Positions 44,412-52,098 of a stretch of 64,000 nucleotides of DNA are shown piece by piece. The translations under genes were made by a program, and so were the position numbers. Within the stretch, counting starts at the first letter, position 1; each line of letters starts with the position of its first letter. Source of the stretch: CAWFPR01 sp963817635 (GTDB lineage Bacteria > Acidobacteriota > Vicinamibacteria > Vicinamibacterales > 2-12-FULL-66-21); NCBI GenBank assembly GCA_963817635.1, contig CAWFPR010000005.1, positions 248,001-312,000 of the forward strand, given 5' to 3'. Below the pieces are notes generated by a model that was given only the letters and a program-made list of their open reading frames with translations, was not told the origin of the DNA and made no database searches.

Positions 44412-46769
44412 TCACGCGGCTGCGGCAGGCCGTCGATGCATCGGGCGAGGTCATCTTCATGACCGATCGCAAGGGTCTGTTCACCTTCGTGAATCGCCAG
44501 TTCGAAAAGCTGTACGGTTACACGGCCAGCGAAGTGGTCGGTTTGAAGACGCCGAGCGTGCTGAAGAGCGGCGAGGTTCAGCCGGATGAGTATGCGGCGC
44601 TCTGGCAGGCGCTGACCGAAGGCCGCACGGCCCAGCTGGCAGTCGTCAACCGCTGCAAGGACGGGCGGCTCGTCAACATCGAAGCGACCGCCAGCCCGGT
44701 CTGGGACGACGGGAAGACAATCGTGGGGTTCCTGGCGATCCAGCGCGACGTCACCGAACGGGCCCTTGCCGAAAAGGAACGGCGCTTTCAGCAGGCCGTG
44801 CTGTCCACCGAACGGGAGCTGACGCTGGATGGGATTCTTGTCGTCGACGACAACGCCAAGGTGATCTCGTACAACCGGCGCTTCGAACAGATGTGGGGCA
44901 TCCCGCCGGCGGCCTTCAGCACGCGCGCCGACGAGGTCGTGCTGCAAACGGTCAGCCAGCGGCTACGCGACCGCGATACGTTCCTGAGGCGCGTGCGGGA
45001 ACTAAACCAGCGCCGCGGCGAAGTCTCACACGACGAAGTCGAACTGGCCGACGGTCGCACGTTCGAGCGGTACTCCGCGCCCATGCAGGATCCGGACGGG
45101 CGGTACGTGCGGGCGCGTCTGGTAATACCGTGATGCGACCGAGCGCAAGCTGGCGGAAGCGGCCGTTCGGGAGGAACGCGATCGGGCCCAGCGCTATCTG
45201 GACGTGGCAGAAGTGCTGATGCTCCCTCGACGTCGAGGGGCGAATCACGCTGATCAACCGCAAGGGCTGTTCGATCCTGGGCTGGACCGAGCAGGAATTG
45301 ATCGGGCGTGACTGGCTCGGGACGTGCGTGCCGGCCCACGCGAGGGCCGGTCTCCTGGAACGACTGCGTGCCCTTCACGAAGGCGACATGAATCCCGTCG
45401 AGAGCCCCCTGCACACGAAATCCGGGCAGGAACGGCTGATCAGGTGGCACAACACAACGGTTCACGACGAATCGGGCGCCTGGACGGCACCTTGAGTTCC
45501 GGTACGGATGTGACCGAGGAGAGCCGGGCGGCCGAGGCGCTCCAGATCGCAGAGGAGCGCATGCGGTTCGCGCTCCAGAACGCCGGCGTGGGCACGTGGG
45601 ACATCGACTACGGAACCGGCGCCACCAGGTGGTCCGAGATCAGCGAGGCACAGGACGGACTGGCGCCAGGCACGTTCGGCGGCACCTTCGAGGCCTTTGC
45701 GGCGCTCGTCCATCCCGACGATCGCGCCGCGGTGCTGGAGACCATCGGGAAGGCGGCCGAGTTGGCGAAGATTTTAGGGTCGAACACCGGACCATCTGGC
45801 CGGACGGCACCGTGCGATGGCTGTCTTGCGCGGGCCGGATCCATCTCGGGGCGAACGGCGCGCCCGGGCGGGGCGCCGGCATCACCATCGACGTCACGCA
45901 GCAGAAGAAACTCGAGATCGAGCTGCACCAAGCGCAGAAGCTCGAGTCGGTCGGCCGCTGGCGGCCGGTATCGCGCACGAGATCAACACGCCGGTGCAGT
46001 TCGTCGGCGACAGCGTGCGACTTCGTGCAGGAAGCGATGCGCCGACCTCGTCGAGCTGTCGGCAAAGTACCAGGCGGTCAACGAGCAGGCACTCGCGGGG
46101 CTGCCGGCGCGTGCGGCCGCTGACGGAGGCCGAAGGGCCGAAGAGGACGCCGACCTCGACTAATCTGTCGAAACGTCCCCGCGGCACTCGAGCGCACGAT
46201 GGACGGCTCGGGCGGGTCACGCGCGATCGTCCAGTCGATGAAGGAGTTCGCCACCCCGGACCGCACGGAAACGGCGCCGGTCGGACCTGAACCGGGCGAT
46301 CACGAGCACGCTGACCATCGCCCGCAACGAATACAAGTACGTCGCCGACGTCGAGACCGACTTCGGCGACACTTCCGCTCGGTGACTGTCACGTCGGCGA
46401 CGTGAACCAGGTCGGTCCTCAACCTCCTGGTCAACGCGGCGCACGCGATCGAGCGGCCGAACGGCGCAGCGACCGCAGGGGCCGTATCCGCGTGCAAGAC
46501 GCGGCGCGTGGGCGACACGGTCGTCGATGAGGATCTCGCGACACTGGCTGCGGCATTCCGGAGACGATCCGCGGCCAGATCTTCGATCCGTTCTTCACGA
46601 CCAAGGAGGTCGGCAAGGGGACCGGACAGGGACTCGCCATCGCCCGGGCTGATGATCGTCGAGAAGCACCGCGGCAAGCTGACATTCGAAAGCGAGGCTG
46701 GGGCGGGGACGACGTTCGAAATCCGTTTGCCGATTCTTCAACCCGGCCGCGCCCGAGGCGGCGCCGTGA
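44408..46769 (+). CDS. Cytoplasmic multi-PAS histidine kinase with many frameshifts
   Basis: The first ~240 codons are clean, then at least eight frame changes occur. Four PAS-like segments can be read: VIFMTDRKGLFTFVNRQFEK; ILVVDDNAKVISYNRRFEQM; ITLINRKGCSILGWTEQELI; and MRFALQNAGVGTWDIDYGTG with an RTIWPDGTVRWLSC PAC part. Then come the His box AAGIAHEINTPVQFVGDSVR (near 45970), YKYVADVETDFGD, NLLVNAAHAIE and FDPFFTTKEVGKGTGQGL. The best end reads NPAAPEAAP and stops at 46767-46769. No transmembrane segment is seen, so it should sense internal signals such as redox or ligands. Pseudogene status is possible given the frameshift density. Confidence 0.7.
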
Positions 46770-46845
46770 GGCGCTGGCCCGACGGGAATCCGCAGCGGCC
46801 CGGGAACCGCTGGACGGATGGGCTGACTGCCGAATTGCAGAAGCG

Positions 46846-47035
46846 ATGTCGATTGACCATCCGGCCGCTGAAGCTGGCCGGCAAACTGCCGCTCCTGCCC
46901 GCCGTGACCGGCGCGGTCTCGACGACCGTGGTCTGCGCAATCGCTGGCTGGAACACTGCGGCGGCCGGACTGAGACGGCTCGCGTGGCACCGTCTTCACA
47001 TTCCCCGTGCTCCTGAAAGACGGAAGGCTGCGTAA
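46846..47035 (+). pseudogene. Internally deleted relic of the HAMP-PAS kinase gene
   Basis: The first ~135 bases, including LKLAGKLPLLPAVTGAVSTT and VVCAIAGWNTAAA, match the start of the kinase at 40020 (LAGKLTLLAAVTSAVSTTVV). They run straight into WHRLHIPRAPERRKAA, whose DNA matches the last ~45 bases of the same gene (41968-42016). About 1.8 kb between them is missing. The stop TAA again abuts the ATG of a REC-HDOD gene, preserving the junction of the intact module. Confidence 0.88.
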
Positions 47036-48229
47036 ATGAACCGCCAGCGAATCCTCTTCGTCGACGACGATCCGCTGGCCGTCGACGGCCTTCGGGATTT
47101 CTTCCGCAAGGACCAGCACCGGTGGGAACTGGTGCTCGCCGCGAGCGGTGAGTCCGCGCTGGCGGAGTTCGCCGCCGCCCCTTCGACGTCATCGTCTGCG
47201 ACATGCGGATTCCCGACATGGATGGCGTGACGCTGCTGCAGCGCGTCAAGAACAAGTACCTTGAAACCACCCGCATCGCGCTCTCGACTCAGGCCGATCA
47301 GCACGGCGTTGCCCGGGCGCTGCCGGTCACGCACCAGTTCCTGAGCAAGCCCTGCGACAATGACGTCCTTCGCACGGTGCTCCAACGCACGTGCGGCCTG
47401 CGGGCCCTGCTGGTCAATGACAGGATCAGGAAATCATCGGCGGAGTGGACAGGCTTCCCTCGCACCCCGCCCTCTACTGGGAACTCGTCTGCGTGATATC
47501 GAGCGGCGACGCCACGGGCGTTACGCGAAATCGCCGCCATCGTGGAATGCAATCCGGCCATGACGGCCAAGATCCTCCAGATCGTCAACTCCGCCTACTT
47601 CGGTCTCGCGCAACGCGTCGCCTCGATTGTGCAGGCGATCACCTACCTCGGAAGCGATCTGGTCGAAGATTCAGACGTTGCGCATGCAGGTGTTCAAGGC
47701 GTTCGACGGGATGCCGACTCCGGGCTTCTCGCTGACCCAACTGCAGCAGCACTCGCTGATGACGGCGCGGCTGGCCCGGCGCCTCGCACCCACCCCCAGG
47801 CTCCGGGACGAGGCATTCACCGCCGAGATGGTCCACGACATCGGCGAAGCGGTGTGGCGTCGGCTGCCGCGAACGGCTCTCCGAGCTGATCCGCGCCCGG
47901 GAGACACAGCAGGCTCCGTCGTACGTGATCGAACGCCAGCTGTTCGGCCTGACCCACGCTGAAGTCGGCGCCTATCTGCTCGGAATATGGGGCCTGCCGG
48001 TCACCGTGAGATCGTGGAAGTTGCGCGTTTCATCATGACCTGGCGTGACGGTCGGCAATCCGGAGCTCCTCGGGCTCGTGCACGTCGCGGATGCGCTGGT
48101 GCCGCGCATCGATGGCGGGCCGCCGGTACATCCCGACGTTGCGTTCCTCGAGGCCGCGGGGCTGGCGAGCCGCCTGCCATCTGGCGGGCAGTCGCAGGCA
48201 AGAATCACCTGGAGGGCTCGCAACGATAG
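47036..48229 (+). pseudogene. Second REC-HDOD gene, paralogue of 42017-43219, about seven frameshifts
   Basis: Fragments follow the intact paralogue from end to end: QRILFVDDDPLAVDGLRDFF, then IPDMDGVTLLQRVKNKYLET, RALPVTHQFLSKPCDN, RLPSHPALYWELVCVISSGD, CNPAMTAKILQIVNSAYFGL, QVFKAFDGMPTPGFSLTQLQ, MVHDIGEAVWRRLP, RQLFGLTHAEVGAYLLGIWG and LVHVADALVPRIDGG. The end WRAVAGKNHLEGSQR replaces the paralogue's WREIAFEHLDNMPRK. Frame changes come about every 150-200 bp, much denser than in its copy. Decay after duplication is the likeliest reading; poor assembly of a near-repeat is the alternative. Confidence 0.85.
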
Positions 48230-48244
48230 GTTCAACTCTGAACA

Positions 48245-48400
48245 GCCCTCAGGCGTGGCGACATCCGCCCCGCGCACCGACCTTCGGCCGGTTGCTCACG
48301 GTATCGTCGGCGATCCGCGACCGCAGGTTCAATCCGTCTGACCACCAAGAATGTCGGCAGGGGCCCGCCTGGGTCTCGGCGCGCCGAGGTGGCGCCGTGA
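48245..48400 (+). pseudogene. Internally deleted relic of the REC-kinase gene
   Basis: PRTDLRPVAHGIVGDPR matches the RTDLRAAVHDIVGTLR segment of the REC-kinase (around 43920-43960). It is followed almost at once by DNA (ACCAAGAATGTCGGCAGGGG, about 48348) like the kinase F/G2 box (44236-44265). The ~270 bases between are missing. This completes the second copy of the three-gene module: kinase relic, REC-HDOD, REC-kinase relic. The following bases to ~48410 repeat the sequence around the end of the multi-PAS kinase (GGCGCCGTGAGGCGCTGGC). Confidence 0.65.
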
Positions 48401-48420
48401 GGCGCTGGCAGACCAGACCC

Positions 48421-48657
48421 TCACCCTCGCACCTGGCGGCCGAGCACTGCACGGGAGATGCGGCGGTAGGCGGACGCGAGGAGAAACAGCACGGCCTGCA
48501 ACGGACTGTGGCGAAGCGTGAACCAGGTGATCCGGCCGTCGGAGAAGACGAAGGCGAGCGGCACGAGCGGAAACGCCAGCCCGAAGGCGAAGAACTGGTT
48601 CAGGTAGCGATTGTACCGGCGAATGCGGTGGAAGGTCGCCGTAGAAGGTAGGCGCAA
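48421..48657 (-). CDS. Small hypothetical membrane protein or C-terminal fragment
   Basis: 78 residues from a TTG. Contains NQFFAFGLAFPLVPLAFVF and a second hydrophobic patch (LQAVLFLLASAYRRIS), with Arg-rich flanks. I recognise no family. It follows the membrane gene at 48739-49219 on the same strand after 81 bp and may be its operon partner, or the tail of a larger decayed gene. No ribosome site is evident. Confidence 0.35.
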   Translation of the reverse strand: MRLPSTATFHRIRRYNRYLNQFFAFGLAFPLVPLAFVFSDGRITWFTLRHSPLQAVLFLLASAYRRISRAVLGRQVRG

Positions 48658-48738
48658 ACGCGGGAAAAGTTAAGCCCGGAATCTTCGGCCTCGCGCTGAG
48701 CCGGGTGCGCGGACGCGCGCGTGCCGGCGGCGCGAAGA

Positions 48739-49219
48739 TTAACCTCCCGGCCGGACACGGCCAGGTCGTGAGTCCCCGGCTGCCGTGCCGAGCGCGGCGC
48801 GCGCTCCGAACGCGATCGGCGTGCCGATCACGAACATGTGCACGAGCAGCCCCGAGATCAGCACCACCGTCGCGGGGTGCGGGCGTACAGGCGATGCGCG
48901 ACGCGGGAATCACGATCTGGTTCATGACGAGGTAAACGCCGATGCCATAGATGGGACCGGCAATCGCCGGACGCCGGATCAGCCAGGGCAACTTCGACGC
49001 GGCTGCGAAGAAAATCGCGGTGATGGTGAAGGCAATGAAGAAGTGAAAGCCGAGCCCGGCGGCGGCCGCGGCGGCGCCGCCGCTGAAGGCCGCGTCGCGC
49101 CCCATGGCCCCGGCCGCGACGGACTGGAGCAGGCGCGCGGGCGGCGTGCCGCTCCGGACGTAGGAAAAGACAATCGCGTACGTGATGTCGAGCGTGCCCA
49201 CGATGAGGGCCGTCGTCAT
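48739..49219 (-). CDS. Hypothetical integral membrane protein, one frameshift
   Basis: About 160 residues with four hydrophobic segments: ALIVGTLDITYAIVFSYV, a Gly/Ala-rich GGAAAAAAGLGFHFFIAF continuing TITAIFFAA, AGPIYGIGVYLVMNQIVIP, and, after a frameshift near 48885, VVLISGLLVHMFVIGTPIAF. The ATG at 49219 has GAGGAA seven bases upstream. The family is common in acidobacterial genomes by appearance but I cannot name it. On the minus strand, downstream of the ArsR/SRPBCC pair. Confidence 0.7.
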
Positions 49220-49341
49220 GTAGGCATTCCTCAGGCGTGCGTGCATCCGGCATTCTACTCCTGCCGGTATTCGACATGGCTGCTTGCCGGGCCAAAGGAC
49301 CATGCGACAGACGCCCGGCGACCGTTCCAGGCCCTGAGCCT

Positions 49342-49697
49342 TCACGCATCCGCCGTGGGGGACTGCTCGGCCCGGCCGGCGAAGAGCTTGAGCAGGCTGC
49401 CCCCACCCGTCCGGAGAACCCACGCCGGCCCGCATCGCGGACCCACCCGCGCCGTGCCGTTCGAAGTGACGATGCTCGAGGTCCACACGCGTCGTGCCGT
49501 CCGCCTGGCGGCTGAAGCAGCGCCCGCCTGCGCGCGGTTCGACGATCGCCTCGATCATCGGCGAGCTGCCGATGTGATGGCCGCGCGGCCACCAGGTGTC
49601 GAACCCCTCGGTGAACACCTTGGGGGGGGTGTTCGGGGCTCGTTCTGACAGAGGTCGTCTTGCGAACGGGAGGCGTGGTCGTGTGCGTCGTCATCAT
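49342..49697 (-). pseudogene. SRPBCC (AHSA1-type) protein gene with internal deletion and frameshift
   Basis: Starts MMTTHTTTPPVRKTTSVRTS; after a frameshift in a run of Gs near 49620 it continues VFTEGFDTWWPRGHHIGSSP and VEPRAGGRCFSRQADG, then jumps to TRVDLEHRHFERHGAGGSAM and ends LLKLFAGRAEQSPTADA. AHSA1/SRPBCC proteins of this type are about 160 residues; here ~118, because the middle strands (the usual WGRV...EVEVRF part) are absent. The start overlaps the ArsR stop (ATGATGA), the classic ArsR-SRPBCC operon. The deletion makes a working ligand pocket unlikely. Confidence 0.75.
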
Positions 49698-50026
49698 CCG
49701 TCCAGTGACTGGCGGTCCGCGGTTCGTTGTTCCGCAGCCTTCTTGAAGGCCGCGAGGGCGTCGGTCCAGAAGCGGTCGAAGTACTTGCGAAGCGCCTCCA
49801 CGCCTGCGGGGTTCAACCCGTACACGCGGCGGTTGCCCTGGGGCTCGTCCATCACGAGGTGGGCGCGCTTGAGGATCCGGAGGTGCTGGGAGATGGCGGG
49901 CCGGCTGACGGGGAACTGCCGGGCGAGTTCGCCGACCGGCAGCGGACCGTTCAGCAGGTGCTCGACGATGGCGCGGCGGGTCGGGTCGCCCAGCGCGTCC
50001 ATCTGCGCGTGTCGGTAAGCATTCAC
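49694..50026 (-). CDS. ArsR-family transcriptional regulator
   Basis: 110 residues from the GTG at 50026; an ATG at 50002 would begin at the conserved MDALGDPTRRAIVEHLLNGP. Winged HTH: LPVGELARQFPVSRPAISQH, LRILKRAHLVMDEPQGNRRV, YGLNPAGVEALRKYFDRFW. No metal-binding cysteines, so not a metal sensor; this subgroup pairs with SRPBCC genes, as here. A longer frame reaches a TTG at 50050, but that would put the predicted promoter -10 inside the gene. A perfect 18-bp operator overlaps its promoter, implying autoregulation. Confidence 0.92.
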   Translation of the reverse strand: MNAYRHAQMDALGDPTRRAIVEHLLNGPLPVGELARQFPVSRPAISQHLRILKRAHLVMDEPQGNRRVYGLNPAGVEALRKYFDRFWTDALAAFKKAAEQRTADRQSLDG

Positions 50027-50030
50027 TAAC

Positions 50031-50064
50031 GGTAAGTATGATCTTACCAACGCAACAAAGTCAA
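50031..50064 (-). promoter_or_regulatory. ArsR-gene promoter with palindromic operator
   Basis: On the minus strand TTGACT (complement of 50059-50064), 18-bp spacer, CATACT (complement of 50035-50040). An inverted repeat GGTAAG-N6-CTTACC (50031-50048) covers the -10. A further GGTAAG occurs at 50014-50019. The arms have the 6-N6-6 form expected for an ArsR-type dimer site. Confidence 0.7.
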
Positions 50065-50303
50065 GTAATTACACTGGATTGTTCGTGAACTTGTTATGCC
50101 GTTGTGACGTGTGGTGCAGGGGTGGCCTGGACGATTACGCTCATGACACCTCCGGGGGTGCCGGGCCATATCAGACCGACGAAGGCGCGGCGCGGGCCCG
50201 GGCGCGAGCGGCGTCGTTTCGGGCGGGTAGGCGTCCGCCGCCAGAGGGGCGGGGCTGCGCCCGTCCGAGCCGGGCGCAGCTCACAACCGACAACCGGCTG
50301 GCG

Positions 50304-50684
50304 CTACTTCACGTGCTTGCTGACCAGTTTGGTCATCTCGAACATGTTGACCGCGGACTTGCCGCCGAACACCGTCTTGAGCGCGGCGTCAGCGTTGATC
50401 ATCCGGCGGTTCTTGCTGTCCTGGAGGCCGTTGCGCTTGATGTAGGCCCAGAGACGCTTGGTGATTTCCGTGCGGGGCATCGGCTTGCCACCGACGACCT
50501 CGGACAGGGCGGCGTCCGGGGTCACGGGCGCCATGAACGCGGCGTTCGGCTTCCGGGCGGACTTCTTCTTCTTCGCCACGGGCTTCCGGGCGGACTTCTT
50601 CGCGGCCGGCTTCTTCGCCGGCTTCTTTGCGCTCTTCTTCGCCGCGGACTTCTTCGCGGCGCTCTTCTTCGCAGCCTTGGCCAT
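50304..50684 (-). CDS. SWIB/MDM2-domain protein with histone H1-like Lys/Ala tail
   Basis: 126 residues. The first ~45 residues are Lys/Ala/Pro repeats (AAKKSAAKKSAKKPAKKPAA) like a histone H1 tail. The rest is a SWIB domain: LSEVVGGKPMPRTEITKRLW, AYIKRNGLQDSKNRRMINAD, LKTVFGGKSAVNMFEMTKLV. SWIB domains in eukaryotes belong to chromatin-remodelling complexes; in bacteria (Chlamydiae, Acidobacteriota and others) such fusions are presumed nucleoid proteins. GGAGAT precedes the ATG. Stands alone between regions with no gene. Confidence 0.95.
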   Translation of the reverse strand: MAKAAKKSAAKKSAAKKSAKKPAKKPAAKKSARKPVAKKKKSARKPNAAFMAPVTPDAALSEVVGGKPMPRTEITKRLWAYIKRNGLQDSKNRRMINADAALKTVFGGKSAVNMFEMTKLVSKHVK

Positions 50685-51062
50685 TCGATCTCCTTAACCA
50701 CGGACCCCACGGATCACACGGATGATGACGGTCGTCCGGGCTCCGTCGCCGTCTGTCGTGACGCGTCATGCGTCGCGGACAGTATCGCGCAAATTCGACG
50801 TTTCTCAGAGAGGAAAAGTGCGAATTCCGGCGCGCCGGACAAACAGGGTGCCCCGGCGAAACGGCGGAGCCCGGCGGGCGAGCACCCCCGGCGCGCGCTG
50901 CGTGGCGACTGCGGCACGCAGGCCGGCTCTCGTGCGGCGCGGCGCGATTCCGCGACGCGCGCGCGCCCGTTGGCGGCGCGCGATCCGGACGCACCGATGG
51001 CGCGCTCACGCCGCGCGGCGTCGAATCGAGCGAAAGCTTGACAAATTCGCGCTGTTTATGGA
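50685..51062. other. Gene-free interval upstream of the membrane/HTH pair
   Basis: About 380 bp with no convincing gene; open frames here encode Arg-rich low-complexity peptides. It contains a TTGACA at 51038-51043 that could be a -35 element for the downstream genes, but I find no convincing -10 at the expected distance. Confidence 0.5.
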
Positions 51063-51087
51063 GACTAGTCTGTATTACAGACCAGTC
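51063..51087 (+). promoter_or_regulatory. 25-bp near-perfect palindrome upstream of the membrane/HTH pair
   Basis: GACTAGTCTGTA-T-TACAGACCAGTC has twelve-base arms with a single mismatch. It ends 20 bases before the ATG at 51108. The placement fits an operator for the winged-helix regulator encoded by the second gene of the pair. Confidence 0.75.
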
Positions 51088-51107
51088 ATCACAAATGGAG
51101 ATGGCCG

Positions 51108-51737
51108 ATGCCGCACCCCGATCTCGATGAACTCGCCCGCCGCCCAGCGCGATACTGGAACATAGACGGGCTGCCGGAACTCGTCCTGGGCGTGCTCTGG
51201 ATGGCCTGGGGCGGCGCGTGGCTCGTCGGCCAGGCGGTCCCCCACGACTGGCGGTGGACCGCCTACTGGCTCGCCGTGCCGCCCGCGCTCGCGCTGGGCG
51301 GCGTGGCGGCGGTCTCGGCGACGCGGCGCCTGAAGGAACGCCTCACGTTTCCCCGCGCGGGATACGTCCTGTGGCGCCAGCCCGACCTCCGATCCCGCAT
51401 CCTCGTCGGAGCAGGCATCGTGGTGGTGGCCGGAGCCCTGGCGCTGATGGTGCTGACCGGCCCGATGCGCTCCGTGGAGCAGAAGGCACCGGCTGTCATC
51501 GGCGTCATCCTGAGTCTGTCGTTCGTGGCCGTCGGCCTCAGGCAACGGGCGCCTCACTTCCTCGCGCTCGCGGCGGTCGCCGTCGCGCTGGCCCTGGCCG
51601 TCGGGACAATCGGCGCCGGATGGGTATCCACGAACTGGCTGTTCGTGGCCCTCGGCGCCGCCTGCGCGCTCGTCGGCGCCGTCAGGCTCGCGCTGTTCCT
51701 TCGGGCGCATCCGCGCTCGCTGGCGGAGGGACTGTGA
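51108..51737 (+). CDS. Hypothetical integral membrane protein
   Basis: 209 residues with about six hydrophobic segments: LVLGVLWMAWGGAWLVGQAV, WLAVPPALALGGVAAVSA, ILVGAGIVVVAGALALMVL, VIGVILSLSFVAVGLR, LALAAVAVALALAVGTI, WLFVALGAACALVGAVRL. Short cytosolic N-terminus (HPDLDELARRPARYWNIDGL). No family recognised beyond the co-occurrence with an HTH_34-type regulator, whose GTG overlaps its stop (GTGA). A sensor or target of that regulator is a reasonable guess. Confidence 0.85.
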   Translation: MPHPDLDELARRPARYWNIDGLPELVLGVLWMAWGGAWLVGQAVPHDWRWTAYWLAVPPALALGGVAAVSATRRLKERLTFPRAGYVLWRQPDLRSRILVGAGIVVVAGALALMVLTGPMRSVEQKAPAVIGVILSLSFVAVGLRQRAPHFLALAAVAVALALAVGTIGAGWVSTNWLFVALGAACALVGAVRLALFLRAHPRSLAEGL

Positions 51738-52027
51738 CCGACCTCGATCGGGTCATTCACGAACCAGCCCGGCTGCTCCTCGTGGCGCTCCTCGCCGGGG
51801 TGCGCGAAGCGGATTTTCTCTGGCTGCTGCGCGAGAGCGGCCTGACGAAAGGCAATCTGTCCAACCACCTCGCGAAGCTCGAGGAGGCGCGCTACATCGA
51901 GGTCGAGAAGACCTACAAGGGCAAGATCCCCCTGACCGTCCTCCGCCTCACCCGGCAGGGCAAGACGGCGTTCGACCGCTACAAGCGGACGCTGAACGGC
52001 GTGCTCGCGAAAACCGGGAACCCGTGA
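51734..52027 (+). CDS. Winged-helix transcriptional regulator (HTH_34-like)
   Basis: 97 residues, GTG start overlapping the membrane-protein stop. Compact MarR/ArsR-like fold: VIHEPARLLLVALLAGVREA, FLWLLRESGLTKGNLSNHLA (recognition helix), KLEEARYIEVEKTYKGKIPL and LTRQGKTAFDRYKRTLNGV. No separate ligand domain. Regulators of this type are often encoded with a small multi-TM protein, as here. The 25-bp palindrome at 51063 is the candidate operator. Confidence 0.92.
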   Translation: MTDLDRVIHEPARLLLVALLAGVREADFLWLLRESGLTKGNLSNHLAKLEEARYIEVEKTYKGKIPLTVLRLTRQGKTAFDRYKRTLNGVLAKTGNP

Positions 52028-52041
52028 GCGGGACAAAAAAA

Positions 52042-52069
52042 GGGCAGGACCGCCCGAGCGATCCTGCCC
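52042..52069 (-). terminator. Rho-independent terminator of the S9 peptidase gene
   Basis: GGGCAGGA (52042-52049) and TCCTGCCC (52062-52069) form an eight-base GC-rich stem. On the minus strand the stem is followed by a run of seven Ts (complement of the A-run at 52035-52041). On the plus strand only three Ts follow a short C/G stretch, so it works mainly for the minus-strand gene. Confidence 0.8.
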
Positions 52070-52098
52070 CCGTTTCCCTGAGCCTTGAGCCTTGAGCC

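Noticed and set aside
50722..51165. Open frames in the SWIB-membrane-protein gap
   Set aside because: Arg-rich peptides in several frames at once, no motif or ribosome site, and they overlap the palindrome and the real start at 51108.
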